From NCBI RefSeq assembly GCF_003992255.1, contig NZ_RQVA01000001.1, forward strand, positions 1 through 64,000: 64,000 bases of DNA, written 5' to 3'. Numbering within the stretch: position 1 is the first letter of the stretch; each line of letters opens with the position of its first letter. A program made the translations under genes and the position numbers. This document shows, piece after piece, positions 9,245 to 18,682 of this stretch. Below the pieces are notes generated by a model. The model was not told where the DNA came from, made no database searches, and saw nothing but the letters and a program-made list of their open reading frames with translations. Source of the stretch: F0422 sp003992255 (GTDB lineage: Bacteria > Bacillota > Negativicutes > Veillonellales > Veillonellaceae).

Positions 9245-9967
9245 TTACTTAATCGCCTGTAACTGTTTCACTTCTTCTCTCGTCAATCGTCGGAAAGCGC
9301 CCCGCTTCAACCCTTTCAGGTTTAATCCAGCATAGTTAATCCGTTTTAAATTGTGGATCGAATAGCCAAAATGTTCAAACATGCGACGAACTTGACGATT
9401 GCGGCCCTCATGTATCGTAATTTCTACGGTAGTAAGACCTGTTTTTCCATTAAACCCATAGTCTGTAATTTCACAAGGCGCCGTCAAACCATCTTCTAGA
9501 GTAATCCCCACAGCTAACTGTTCTAAATGTTCATCAAGTACGCGTTCTTTTACTTTCACTTCATAAGTTTTAGTAACACCTTTGGAAGGATGTGCCAAAT
9601 TTTGTGCCATAGTGCCATCATTGGTCAATAACAACAGTCCCTCTGTATGATAATCTAAACGCCCTACCGGATATATACGAGCTTTTACGTCTTTAATATA
9701 ATCCATCACAGTTTTACGCCCTTCTGGATCTGTAATTGATGTAATCACACCTTTAGGTTTATTAAAAATATAATATTCCAATGCTTCCGGTTCCAACAAT
9801 TGTCCATCTACCTTCACACGATCACGTGTAGGATTCACCTTGGCTCCTAATTCCTTGACATACTTTCCATTGACCAATACTTTTCCTGCTGTAATCAATT
9901 CTTCAGCTTTACGTCGTGATGCAACTCCACAACGGGCTATATATTTTTGTAAGCGTTCTAATTCCAT
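9245..9967 (-). CDS. rluB: Ribosomal large subunit pseudouridine synthase B
   Basis: The 240-residue protein has an N-terminal S4 RNA-binding domain (LQKYIARCGVASRRKAEELI) and an RsuA/RluB catalytic domain. The catalytic aspartate lies in the motif YPVGRLDYHTEGLLLLTNDG near residue 97-115, and the C-terminal EGRNRQVRRMFEHFG is a family signature. RluB converts a uridine near position 2605 of 23S rRNA to pseudouridine. It follows scpB by one base, the conserved scpA-scpB-rluB order. Confidence 0.95.
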   Translation of the reverse strand: MELERLQKYIARCGVASRRKAEELITAGKVLVNGKYVKELGAKVNPTRDRVKVDGQLLEPEALEYYIFNKPKGVITSITDPEGRKTVMDYIKDVKARIYPVGRLDYHTEGLLLLTNDGTMAQNLAHPSKGVTKTYEVKVKERVLDEHLEQLAVGITLEDGLTAPCEITDYGFNGKTGLTTVEITIHEGRNRQVRRMFEHFGYSIHNLKRINYAGLNLKGLKRGAFRRLTREEVKQLQAIK

Positions 9968-9968
9968 A

Positions 9969-10508
9969 TTATACGCCTCCTTCTTTGTCTATTTCTATAT
10001 CATCAGTGAACACCATAGATTGCTGTAGCTCTTCCAAAGAATTGGCCCCTACGATTCTCAAAAAATTTTCTGATGTACCATAAATAACAGGGCGTCCAAT
10101 CGTTTCCTTCCGTCCTAATTCAATAATCATATCACGTGCTAGCAACTGTTTTAATACTTTTTCACAGTTCACACCTCGGAACTCTTCAATTTCACCTTTT
10201 GTTATGGGCTGTTTGAAAGCCACTACAGCTAATGTTTCCATAGCAGCTCCAGATAATTTTTCATCACGATGGCGAATCTTTCCGACGAATTCACTACACT
10301 CTTGCGCACTCACCAACTCGATGCCTGCTGCACTTCTACGAATACGAATACCTCTTCGTTCTCGGATAAGAAGTTCCTCATAAGCAGCCACAACATCTTC
10401 TATTTCCGGTATATACACTTCAAAAATATCCGACAAGGTATCCATTGACAATGGCGAGGCTGCTGCGAACAACACAGCTTCTAACTGATGAAATTCCACT
10501 CCACTCAT
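9969..10508 (-). CDS. scpB: Segregation and condensation protein B
   Basis: ScpB is the winged-helix (kite) subunit of the SMC-ScpAB condensin that compacts and segregates chromosomes. The 179-residue length and the segments LEAVLFAAASPLS and ETLAVVAFKQPITKGEIEEFRGV are characteristic. It overlaps the scpA stop by 4 bases, consistent with the fixed stoichiometry of the complex. The smc gene is not in this window. Confidence 0.96.
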   Translation of the reverse strand: MSGVEFHQLEAVLFAAASPLSMDTLSDIFEVYIPEIEDVVAAYEELLIRERRGIRIRRSAAGIELVSAQECSEFVGKIRHRDEKLSGAAMETLAVVAFKQPITKGEIEEFRGVNCEKVLKQLLARDMIIELGRKETIGRPVIYGTSENFLRIVGANSLEELQQSMVFTDDIEIDKEGGV

Positions 10509-11236
10509 CGCATTTCTTCCTCTCCAACACCTTCTACAATTATACTATATACATCGTGATCTCCCACAATAATTCTAAGTAATTGTCGCTTCATTAATTC
10601 TAAAAGGGCTAAAAAAGTTACTACTCCTTCTTCTTTAGACGTAGCCTTTTCAAATAATTCCATACAGGATACTTGCTTCCCTCTAGTCACTAACAACACA
10701 TCTTCAATGCCTTGTTCTAATGTATATTCTTCTCGCTCCAGAGTCACCTTAGGCACATCTATCTCAGGTCGATTATATCGTTCTTGTACTTTTTGAAAGC
10801 ATGCCACTAAGGCATCCCACTCGACTGAACACACCACATCGAGCCCAATTTCACTTAGCTCTTCTGGCCGATTAAATACATAGGAACCTTCTGCTACTCT
10901 TTCATCGAGTACCAAGGTTAATTCTTTAATTCTTTTAAATTCAACCAAGCGATTGACCAATTCATCTCTTGGATCGTCTATCGTTTGTTCATCATTTCCA
11001 TTTGATTTAGGGAGTAATAGTCTTGACTTAATTTGCAATAAAGTAGCTGCCATCACTAGAAACTCGCTACTATACACAATATCAAATTGATTCCAAGTAT
11101 TTAAAATTTCCATATATTGAGATGTGATATGAACAATAGGAATATCATAAATATCAATTTGATTTTTTTCAATCAAATGCAACAGTAGGTCCAAAGGCCC
11201 TTCAAAAATATCTAATTTAAAGTCGTAGGTATTCAT
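10505..11236 (-). CDS. scpA: Segregation and condensation protein A
   Basis: ScpA is the kleisin subunit that bridges the SMC heads. The N-terminal signature FEGPLDLLLHLIEKNQIDIYDIPI is present, and the C-terminal winged helix ends with GVVTFLALLELMKRQLLRI. Length 243 is normal. It is the first gene of the long leftward housekeeping operon; its promoter must lie in the 175-base region shared with the divergent gene at 11412. Confidence 0.96.
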   Translation of the reverse strand: MNTYDFKLDIFEGPLDLLLHLIEKNQIDIYDIPIVHITSQYMEILNTWNQFDIVYSSEFLVMAATLLQIKSRLLLPKSNGNDEQTIDDPRDELVNRLVEFKRIKELTLVLDERVAEGSYVFNRPEELSEIGLDVVCSVEWDALVACFQKVQERYNRPEIDVPKVTLEREEYTLEQGIEDVLLVTRGKQVSCMELFEKATSKEEGVVTFLALLELMKRQLLRIIVGDHDVYSIIVEGVGEEEMR

Positions 11237-11294
11237 GAATAGTCCTCTCTACTAAAAATAAGGCATGGCTTTCACCACACCTTGTATGAAAAAA

Positions 11295-11348
11295 TTGCAT
11301 TTCCAATTCGAAACGGTTAGAATAATACATAGACATACTAGTGTATGT
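11295..11348 (+). promoter_or_regulatory. Sigma-70-type promoter and adjacent inverted repeat before the phosphoethanolamine transferase-like gene
   Basis: TTGCAT (11295-11300) and TAGAAT (11318-11323) are separated by exactly 17 bases. Starting about seven bases later, ACATAC (11333-11338) and GTATGT (11343-11348) form a short inverted repeat that would cover the start of transcription and could be a regulator-binding site. The promoter is seen in sequence; the operator role is inference. Confidence 0.55.
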
Positions 11349-11411
11349 ATCTACTAAATATTATAAATGATATGAGGGAAAATTGCTACACCCAGAAAGA
11401 GAGGCGACAAT

Positions 11412-13238
11412 ATGCATCGTCAAAGATGGAAGCAGCTCGGTCTGTATACCATCGTGTCCACCATCATCGGAGTGGCACTATTTTATATTTATGAACCTAT
11501 TACCCTAGGATTTGATTGGGAGGACATATTAACATTATTTCTTCCATCTATCTTAGGCCTCACAGTGTTACAATGCCTGATCAGAAGTTCTTTTACAAAA
11601 GGATATATGTTCGGTCACGGTCTTGTCGGAATTAGTTGGGCTTTAACATTTCCCCTTTTATTTCACTGGTCCTATGAAAAACCATTTTATTTTTACGAGT
11701 TTGCCAATGACTTTTTATTTGGATTAGTCATTTTCTGCTTTCTGACCGCTACTCATTATTGGTTACGTCAATGGAGGAAAGCAAGACAGGTTTGGGCTAT
11801 TGGATATAGTGTATTAGATATTATATTACTCATTATCCCTGCGGGACAAATTGGGTATTATCTATCGACTTGGCATTGTATTACGCCTGCTACTATGATG
11901 GCTCTGTATCAAACAAATCCAGAGGAAGCTTTAGGGTTTGTCAAGAACATTGTCGGTGTTGGTGGCATCATCGGTGTGATTATAGGCACTCTATTACTGC
12001 TCGGTATATTCTATTACCTGAATGTACGAGGCACTGACAAGATTGATGAAGATAATTTCTTCAATGATTTTTTTAAACGATATAATACTGATATGAAATG
12101 GCTCCTTTCCATCATCCTTATCATCTATGGTGGATATTATATACTTCCTCAAACAGATATCGTAAGTAACTGGCTTGGAGTAGAAGCCTACATGAAAGAG
12201 CTTCAAACCTATAACGATAAACATGTCAACGTGTATGAAAATTTACAATTATCTACAACAGAAACAGCTGCACAAAAAACACCTGGAACCATCATATTAG
12301 TCATTGGTGAATCTTCTTCTAGAGATTACATGAAAATGTATACGCCAGACTTTCCTTATGATGATACACCTTGGCAAGGTTCCTTATATGCAGATCCTAA
12401 TTTTAATGTGTTTAAACATGCCTATTCTTCCTATGTACAAACCGTTCCAACACTTGAAAGAGCGTTAACAGAACGCAACCAATATGATGATAAACCATTC
12501 TTTGACTCCACTACAATTATTGACGTAGCAAAAAAAGCTGGATATCATACATCATGGTTATCGAACCAAGGCGTATATGGAGAATATGATACAGCTATCT
12601 CTTTAATTGCAAAAGCTAGTGATACCCCACGATGGGCGCATGAATCTTACTCCTTCTCTGATCAATATGACGGTGCCTTACTGCCACTCTTAAAGGATGT
12701 AAAGCCAAATCAAAATAATTTCATTGTGATCCATATCATGGGTAGTCATATCTACTATAATGACAGATATCCGCATGAATTTAGCAAATGGAAAAAAGGT
12801 CCTAATCCAGATGGCATTGAAGCCTATGCTAACAGTCAATTATATACAGATTGGTTGTTACAAGAAATCTATACCTATGCTAAAGATAACTTAAACTTAC
12901 AAGCTATGGTATACTTCTCTGATCATGGCGAAAATATTAAAACATCTCACAATCCTGATATTTTTAACTTTGGTATGACAAGAATTCCTATGTGGGTATA
13001 CTTATCCCCTACTTACAGAAATGCATATCCAGATACAGCTAATACTTTAAAAAATCACGAAACACAGTATTTCACTAATGATTTATTGTATGATATGCTC
13101 GTAGGCATACTGCATGCTCCATCAGCCAATTATGATGTGACTCGTGACTTCTCAAACAAAGCGTATCGTTTTAATGCTAATAATTTAACAACTATGTTAG
13201 GACAACAACCATTGTCCAATGATCCTGAAGGAAAGTAG
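11412..13238 (+). CDS. Phosphoethanolamine transferase-like sulfatase-fold membrane enzyme
   Basis: A 608-residue protein with about five to six N-terminal membrane helices (residues 12-265) and a large extracytoplasmic alkaline-phosphatase/sulfatase domain. The probable nucleophile lies in VIGESSSRDYMKMY near residue 298, where EptA/CptA enzymes carry Thr or Ser, and the metal-binding SDHGENI motif is at about 500. Such enzymes move phosphoethanolamine from phosphatidylethanolamine onto lipid A, LPS core or other glycans. The start follows a GAGAGG Shine-Dalgarno. It is alone on the plus strand and convergent with an ArnT-like gene; both could decorate LPS. The exact acceptor cannot be read from sequence. 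Confidence 0.85.
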   Translation: MHRQRWKQLGLYTIVSTIIGVALFYIYEPITLGFDWEDILTLFLPSILGLTVLQCLIRSSFTKGYMFGHGLVGISWALTFPLLFHWSYEKPFYFYEFANDFLFGLVIFCFLTATHYWLRQWRKARQVWAIGYSVLDIILLIIPAGQIGYYLSTWHCITPATMMALYQTNPEEALGFVKNIVGVGGIIGVIIGTLLLLGIFYYLNVRGTDKIDEDNFFNDFFKRYNTDMKWLLSIILIIYGGYYILPQTDIVSNWLGVEAYMKELQTYNDKHVNVYENLQLSTTETAAQKTPGTIILVIGESSSRDYMKMYTPDFPYDDTPWQGSLYADPNFNVFKHAYSSYVQTVPTLERALTERNQYDDKPFFDSTTIIDVAKKAGYHTSWLSNQGVYGEYDTAISLIAKASDTPRWAHESYSFSDQYDGALLPLLKDVKPNQNNFIVIHIMGSHIYYNDRYPHEFSKWKKGPNPDGIEAYANSQLYTDWLLQEIYTYAKDNLNLQAMVYFSDHGENIKTSHNPDIFNFGMTRIPMWVYLSPTYRNAYPDTANTLKNHETQYFTNDLLYDMLVGILHAPSANYDVTRDFSNKAYRFNANNLTTMLGQQPLSNDPEGK

Positions 13239-13272
13239 TGTTTCTTTAATTCAATACTACATACTTTATATA

Positions 13273-13318
13273 AAAATAGAGGAAAGTTGATACTTTTTGA
13301 TCAACTTTCCTCTATTTT
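13273..13318. terminator. Bidirectional terminator between convergent genes
   Basis: A near-20-bp perfect stem (13273-13291 with 13300-13318) has A-rich and T-rich flanks on both strands and lies between the convergent genes ending at 13238 and 13357, so it can stop both transcripts. Confidence 0.85.
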
Positions 13319-13356
13319 ATTTAGAGCTATTTTGTTACAGCCCCTTTTTCTATATG

Positions 13357-14964
13357 TTATTGCCCACTATAAAAAGTGCCTCTAGAATCTTGATGTGTTA
13401 CTTTCAATTTCTGAAACAATTCCATCTTCTCAAAGTCCTTTTGGTGCTTTCTCGGCACATAAATCAATGCCTTTTGTAATCGATCAGCATTAGATAACAA
13501 CTCTTTAGAGCTTATCTTAGGCATAATATTTTTACCAGTATCCCATACATCACCATTGTCACTATCATCAATTAAAGCTGTATTTCTACCTAAATAATAC
13601 GTTAATGATGTTTGGTATGTACCGTATTGATATACATCTGCTGGAGTATTTCCTTCAATACGATTCACTATAATTGCCAATGGCTTTCCAGACTGCCCTT
13701 CTACAATTGGTACAATAGACGGCGCTAAAGATATGAAAAATGCAATGGCACTTAGGCAAATTCCATAAACCAACGCAGTTCCAGTTCTCTTCATAGCAGC
13801 ATAGATAAGCCCAACAATAGATACTACCACTGACACCCATAACCACGAGCTATTGATCTGTTCCATTTGAGTTCCTACCGCAGCCAAAGCTAATAAAACC
13901 GGAAATGAGCTTAGTGCGTATAAAACAAAGACTTTCAGAGTCATTCGTGATTGTTCGTATCGTTCTAAACAAGCATGTATACCCATACCCGTCCATAATG
14001 TTAAAGGAATCATCATGATAAATGTATAGGTTAAATATTTAGTGGCCATGCACGTATAAAACAAAACAGTCCCTACTAGCCAAAAGATAGACCAATACCA
14101 TATATAGGTATGCTTTTGCTCATTCAACCCACGCAAAGTAAAACTAGTCCAAGGAAGCATCGCAACAGGCAATAAGATAAGGTATAAATACCACCAGTTA
14201 CGAGTCGGATGTTCCGGCACAGTCGCTCTTGTTACATTATGCAGTCCCAAGAATCCATTGATAAATGCTTCACCATGCGTTACATACATATATCCGTACC
14301 AAGGAGCAACAACAGCTATAAATGCCAAGATTCCTTTCCATGAGAATACATATTTGAACCAATCCATCCGTCGATTTAATAGAACATAGAGAACCAATAT
14401 AATCCCCGGCAATACGATTCCCACAGGTCCCTTCGTCAATACAGCGAGTCCAGCACAAATATAAGCATATACCATATGGCAATGACTTTCATCGGTAATT
14501 CCTCGATACAAATAATAGAAAATACCTAACGAAAATAATAATAAGTACCCATCTGTAAGAACAGCATGGCCAATATACCAATATTCTAATGCAGTTCCTA
14601 AGGCAATACTACTCCATAGAGCAATACGCTCTACTTGATAGATAGAAAGAGCTACTCGATACATAGCTAACACAGTCATCGTAGAAACTACTACTGAAGG
14701 AATCCTAGCCGCTAAATCTGAAACACCGAACACGGAAAAGGAAGCAATCAATCCCCAATAAGCCATAATTGGTTTATCGAACCAATAGATATCATAAATC
14801 ATAGGAGATAAGTAGTCTCCATGTTTCATCATAGTCACTGCTGACAAAGCATAGTTAGATTCTACTGTATCAGTAATCGGTAACGCCCATGCCATCCACA
14901 GATAAAATAAAAACGTGACAACACCTAGTAGGCTAAATCGCTTCCAAGACACTGTTTGCTGCAT
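13357..14964 (-). CDS. ArnT-like glycosyltransferase of the PMT/GT39-83 family
   Basis: A 535-residue polytopic membrane protein with about 11-12 helices. The N-terminal loop has the acidic pair typical of polyprenyl-phosphate-dependent transferases (ITDTVESNYA, near residues 30-38) and the FDKPIMAYW segment matching the family (F/Y)xKPP motif. Relatives include ArnT, which adds 4-amino-4-deoxyarabinose to lipid A from undecaprenyl phosphate and lowers polymyxin binding. The arn pathway genes are not in the window, so the sugar is unknown. It is the last gene after the 109-residue membrane protein, separated by 23 bases. Confidence 0.82.
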   Translation of the reverse strand: MQQTVSWKRFSLLGVVTFLFYLWMAWALPITDTVESNYALSAVTMMKHGDYLSPMIYDIYWFDKPIMAYWGLIASFSVFGVSDLAARIPSVVVSTMTVLAMYRVALSIYQVERIALWSSIALGTALEYWYIGHAVLTDGYLLLFSLGIFYYLYRGITDESHCHMVYAYICAGLAVLTKGPVGIVLPGIILVLYVLLNRRMDWFKYVFSWKGILAFIAVVAPWYGYMYVTHGEAFINGFLGLHNVTRATVPEHPTRNWWYLYLILLPVAMLPWTSFTLRGLNEQKHTYIWYWSIFWLVGTVLFYTCMATKYLTYTFIMMIPLTLWTGMGIHACLERYEQSRMTLKVFVLYALSSFPVLLALAAVGTQMEQINSSWLWVSVVVSIVGLIYAAMKRTGTALVYGICLSAIAFFISLAPSIVPIVEGQSGKPLAIIVNRIEGNTPADVYQYGTYQTSLTYYLGRNTALIDDSDNGDVWDTGKNIMPKISSKELLSNADRLQKALIYVPRKHQKDFEKMELFQKLKVTHQDSRGTFYSGQ

Positions 14965-14987
14965 ATAAAAACCTCATTTATAACATA

Positions 14988-15317
14988 TCACAATATGTTT
15001 CCTATCATACGTACAATGAACCATGCTAAAAATAGTATCACTAACCCAGTAAATAAATATTTAGCTAATAAAAAAAGTATTGTTAGAATTGCAATAAATC
15101 CCAACGCTAAGCCCACTTTCCATTTCCAGCTAATGGCATTCCATAGTATAGTCTTTACATTAGGCATCGTATAATATATTTTTTCTTGATTGGATGACTC
15201 ATGATGAGGAGCATCATAAGGACGCCCCTCTTCATCGATCGTAGTTCCTTCAAAATTGCGTAGCTCTTCTTCTGAAAGAACTCGTGTTCCTTCTTCATAT
15301 TTCTGTTCTTGACTCAT
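14988..15317 (-). CDS. Small membrane protein, function unknown
   Basis: A 109-residue protein with a charged N-terminal half rich in Glu and two adjacent hydrophobic stretches in the C-terminal half (about 65-85 and 87-107), likely a hairpin in the membrane. I choose the ATG at 15317, preceded by AGGAG at five bases; the gatB stop lies inside this Shine-Dalgarno region, so it is coupled to gatB. I do not recognise a family. Confidence 0.75.
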   Translation of the reverse strand: MSQEQKYEEGTRVLSEEELRNFEGTTIDEEGRPYDAPHHESSNQEKIYYTMPNVKTILWNAISWKWKVGLALGFIAILTILFLLAKYLFTGLVILFLAWFIVRMIGNIL

Positions 15318-15325
15318 AGTCACTC

Positions 15326-16771
15326 CTATAGAGCTTGTAAATGTTTCTCCAACAATTCATTCACCACGCCAGGATTTGCTTTACCCTTGGAGGCACGCAT
15401 GACTTGACCTACCAAGAATCCGATAGCTTTACCTTTACCAGATTTGAAATCTTCCACAGATTTTGGATTATCTGCAATGACTTGTTTTACAATTTCTTCA
15501 ATGGCTCCAGTATCAGTGATTTGCACTAAGCCTTCTTCTTCTACGATTTTATCTGGATTTTTACCAGTTTCAAACATTTTGACAATGACTTGTTTTGCAA
15601 TTTTACCAGAAATTATACCTTTTTCAATTAAGCCAATCATAGCTGCCAATTGTTCTGGTTGTACTTTGCTATCTGCATAGGAAATGTTCGCATCGTTCAC
15701 AAGTTTTGCCAAATCACCAATAATCCAATTAGATGCAGTTTTGGCATCAGCTCCAGCCTCTACGACAGCATCGAAATAGTCCGCTGTAGCACGTTGACTT
15801 GTCAATGTACGAGCATCTTCACTAGATAAACCATAGGCTTCCATAAAGCGCTGCTGTTTCGCTTCTGGCAATTCTGGTAAGGATTGACGGATTTCTTCCA
15901 CATAGTTAGGATCAACTACGATAGGTACCAAATCTGGTTCTGGGAAGAAACGGTAGTCATTTTCCTTCTCTTTCTTACGCATGGAAAGAGTAATCCCCTT
16001 GCTATCATCCCAAGTACGTGTTTCTTGTACAATTGTTTCTCCATCTTCCAAAGCTTCTGCTTGACGAAGTGCTTCGTATTCGATACCTTTTTGGATACCT
16101 GTTAAAGAATTCATGTTCTTAATTTCAGTTTTTGTTCCTAATTTTGTTTCTCCTACTGGGCGGATAGAAATGTTCGCATCACAACGCAAACTGCCTTCTT
16201 CCATACGTCCATCAGAGACACCTAGGTATTGTACAATGGCACGGATTTTATCCACATATTGACGTGCTTCTTCGCCAGAACGAAGATCTGGTTCAGACAC
16301 GATTTCTAACAATGGTACACCTGTACGATTGTAATCTACATTAGAGCTATCGGAGCTAGAAATAGTAGCACCACTATGGACTAATTTCCCTGCATCTTCT
16401 TCCATGTGGATACGGTTGATACGAATGCGACGAGTTTCCCCATTCACTTCTACATCTAGATGACCATTTACGCAGATAGGCAAGTCAAATTGAGAGGTTT
16501 GCCAATTTTTAGGCAAATCTGGATAGTAATAGTTTTTACGGTCAAATTTATTGAATAGTACGATTTCGCAGTTTAATGCCAAACCGACTTTGATAGCATA
16601 TTCCAACACTTTTTGGTTAAATACAGGCATGGTACCTGGCAAACCTAAGCAAGTTGGACATACATGTGTATTGTGATCGCCCCCGAAGGCCGTTGTACAG
16701 GAGCAGAAAATTTTTGAATTTGTTTTCAGTTCAGTATGAACTTCAAGGCCTACGACTGTTTCATATTTCAT
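15326..16771 (-). CDS. gatB: Asp-tRNA(Asn)/Glu-tRNA(Gln) amidotransferase subunit B
   Basis: GatB binds the misacylated tRNA and, with ATP, activates the glutamate or aspartate for amidation. The 481-residue protein has the family start YETVVGLEVHTEL, the CPTCLGLPGTMPVFN segment with zinc cysteines near C37-C41, and the C-terminal YqeY-like tail domain (about 335-480). The start overlaps the gatA stop (ATGA). GatCAB presence indicates that Gln-tRNA and/or Asn-tRNA is made by transamidation. Confidence 0.97.
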   Translation of the reverse strand: MKYETVVGLEVHTELKTNSKIFCSCTTAFGGDHNTHVCPTCLGLPGTMPVFNQKVLEYAIKVGLALNCEIVLFNKFDRKNYYYPDLPKNWQTSQFDLPICVNGHLDVEVNGETRRIRINRIHMEEDAGKLVHSGATISSSDSSNVDYNRTGVPLLEIVSEPDLRSGEEARQYVDKIRAIVQYLGVSDGRMEEGSLRCDANISIRPVGETKLGTKTEIKNMNSLTGIQKGIEYEALRQAEALEDGETIVQETRTWDDSKGITLSMRKKEKENDYRFFPEPDLVPIVVDPNYVEEIRQSLPELPEAKQQRFMEAYGLSSEDARTLTSQRATADYFDAVVEAGADAKTASNWIIGDLAKLVNDANISYADSKVQPEQLAAMIGLIEKGIISGKIAKQVIVKMFETGKNPDKIVEEEGLVQITDTGAIEEIVKQVIADNPKSVEDFKSGKGKAIGFLVGQVMRASKGKANPGVVNELLEKHLQAL

Positions 16772-18225
16772 AGTTTCAATTCTCCCATAGTTGGCAATTT
16801 TGTAAATTCAGGACATTCTTGTTCAAAGCTATAGGCTGCTTGCAACAATGTACTTTCACCCATAGCAGGCGCCAATAATTGCATGCCGATTGGCATACCA
16901 TTAGAACCAAAACCAGCTGGAATGCTGATGCCCGGAATACCAGCCAAGTTAACTGGCACTGTACATACGTCTTCTAAATACATCGTCAATGGATCGTTGA
17001 TTTTTTCACCAAATTTGAAAGCTGTATTCGGAGCGGTTGGTGTTAATAATACATCACATTCTTGGAATGCTGCATCAAACTCATTTTTAATCAAACGACG
17101 AGCTTTTAGAGCTTTTAAATAGTATGCATCATAATAACCAGAACTCAATACATAGGTACCTAACAAGATACGGCGTTGTACTTCTTCACCAAAGCCTGCC
17201 GTACGAGTTTTAGTGGACATTTCCACTAAATTATCTGCTGGCACGCGAAGGCCGTAGCTAACTCCATCATAACGAGCTAGGTTAGAACTAGCTTCTGCTA
17301 AAGCGATGATATAGTACGCAGACAAGGCATATTTTGTAGTTGGCAAGGAAATATCTACAATAGTGGCACCCATATTGCGATACGTTTCAATAGCTTTTTC
17401 CAGAGCTGCACGCACTTCTGGATGTAAACCTTCACCAAAATATTCTTTAGGCACACCGATGCGCAAGCCTTTTACATCTTTCACAAGAGCTTTTGTATAA
17501 TCGACACGATCTCCTGGGATGGATGTAGAATCATGGAAATCATGACCAGTAATCGCATTTAGCACAATAGCTGCATCACGTACATCTCTTGTAACAGGGC
17601 CAATTTGGTCCAAAGAAGATGCATAGGCAATCAAACCGTAGCGAGATACATTACCGTAAGTTGGTTTCAAACCAACCACGCCACAATAGGATGCTGGTTG
17701 ACGAATGGATCCACCTGTATCGGAACCTAGCGCCCAGATAGCGCTTCCACTGGCAACTGCTGCTGCGCTACCACCAGAAGACCCCCCTGGTACATAGTCT
17801 GGATTCCAAGGGTTTGTCGTTTTGCCTAAGGCAGAGTTCTCTGTAGAACTACCCATAGCAAACTCATCCATATTTAATTTACCCAAGATAACAGCATCTT
17901 GAGCTTGTAATTTTTCGATAACAGTTGCATTGTAAGGGGGCACAAAATTTTCCAACATATGGGATCCACATGTAGTGGCCACACCTTTCGTACAAATATT
18001 ATCTTTTATAGCCCCAGGAATCCCTGCTAATGAAGAAATAGCTTCCCCTTTTGCGATTTTAGCATCCACAGTCTCAGCTTGCGCTAACGCTGCTTCGTGA
18101 GAGTCTGACAAATACGCATGTACTGTAGGCTCTACATTGTCTTTATGTGCCAATACAGCTTTCGTAAGCTCTACAGCAGAAATTTCTTTATTTACTAATT
18201 TTTGATGTAATTCAAAAAGAGTCAT
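16768..18225 (-). CDS. gatA: Asp-tRNA(Asn)/Glu-tRNA(Gln) amidotransferase subunit A
   Basis: GatA is the amidase that releases ammonia from glutamine or asparagine. The amidase-signature motif PGGSSGGSAAAVASG near residue 150 supplies the Ser-cisSer-Lys triad, with the Lys in GAIKDNICTKG near 78. I start it at the ATG at 18225 (485 residues, MTLFELHQKL) because AGGAGA precedes it; the longer frame to 18291 lacks a site and runs into gatC. Confidence 0.97.
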   Translation of the reverse strand: MTLFELHQKLVNKEISAVELTKAVLAHKDNVEPTVHAYLSDSHEAALAQAETVDAKIAKGEAISSLAGIPGAIKDNICTKGVATTCGSHMLENFVPPYNATVIEKLQAQDAVILGKLNMDEFAMGSSTENSALGKTTNPWNPDYVPGGSSGGSAAAVASGSAIWALGSDTGGSIRQPASYCGVVGLKPTYGNVSRYGLIAYASSLDQIGPVTRDVRDAAIVLNAITGHDFHDSTSIPGDRVDYTKALVKDVKGLRIGVPKEYFGEGLHPEVRAALEKAIETYRNMGATIVDISLPTTKYALSAYYIIALAEASSNLARYDGVSYGLRVPADNLVEMSTKTRTAGFGEEVQRRILLGTYVLSSGYYDAYYLKALKARRLIKNEFDAAFQECDVLLTPTAPNTAFKFGEKINDPLTMYLEDVCTVPVNLAGIPGISIPAGFGSNGMPIGMQLLAPAMGESTLLQAAYSFEQECPEFTKLPTMGELKL

Positions 18226-18235
18226 GTATCTTCTC

Positions 18236-18520
18236 CTAGTTTTGTACAACACGAGGTACCCTAAAATACCCATTCTCTTCTTCTGGTGCATTTTGCAATG
18301 CTTCTTCTCGTGGCAATGATGGTTTCATTTCATCTGCACGATATACATTTTGTAATGGCACCGCATGAGCCATTGGCTCTACATCTGTTAAATCTAATTC
18401 TTCTAATTCCTCAACATAGGTAAGGATATTACTGAGGGCTTTTTCAGCAGCCTCTAAATCTTTAATTTCTAATCTGGATAATAAGGCAATATTCTTAATT
18501 TCCTCTTGACTAATTTTCAT
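18236..18520 (-). CDS. gatC: Asp-tRNA(Asn)/Glu-tRNA(Gln) amidotransferase subunit C
   Basis: GatC (94 residues from the ATG at 18520, preceded by AAAGGA) wraps round GatA and GatB to stabilise the heterotrimer. The sequence MKISQEEIKNIALLSRLEI and the C-terminal PEEENGYFRVPRVV are typical. It is the first gene of the gatCAB unit. An upstream TTG at 18538 is in frame but would place the Shine-Dalgarno inside the gene. Confidence 0.95.
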   Translation of the reverse strand: MKISQEEIKNIALLSRLEIKDLEAAEKALSNILTYVEELEELDLTDVEPMAHAVPLQNVYRADEMKPSLPREEALQNAPEEENGYFRVPRVVQN

Positions 18521-18564
18521 AGACACACATCCTTTCAATTATTTTATTATATCATATTCTCTCA

Positions 18565-18623
18565 TGAAAAAGAAAAATACCAATATACAATAGAGTATCC
18601 TTCTCTAATTATATTGGTATTTT
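18565..18623 (-). terminator. Terminator of the macA-ATPase-macB unit
   Basis: A perfect 14-bp stem (18574-18587 with 18610-18623) is followed on the minus strand by TTTTTCTTTTTC. It lies between the macB-like stop and the gatC start, separating the two leftward units. Confidence 0.8.
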
Positions 18624-18682
18624 CCATATTTTTAAATAGTCATATCAACTGTGTAGATCTATTTCAGTATCGGCTATTTAAT

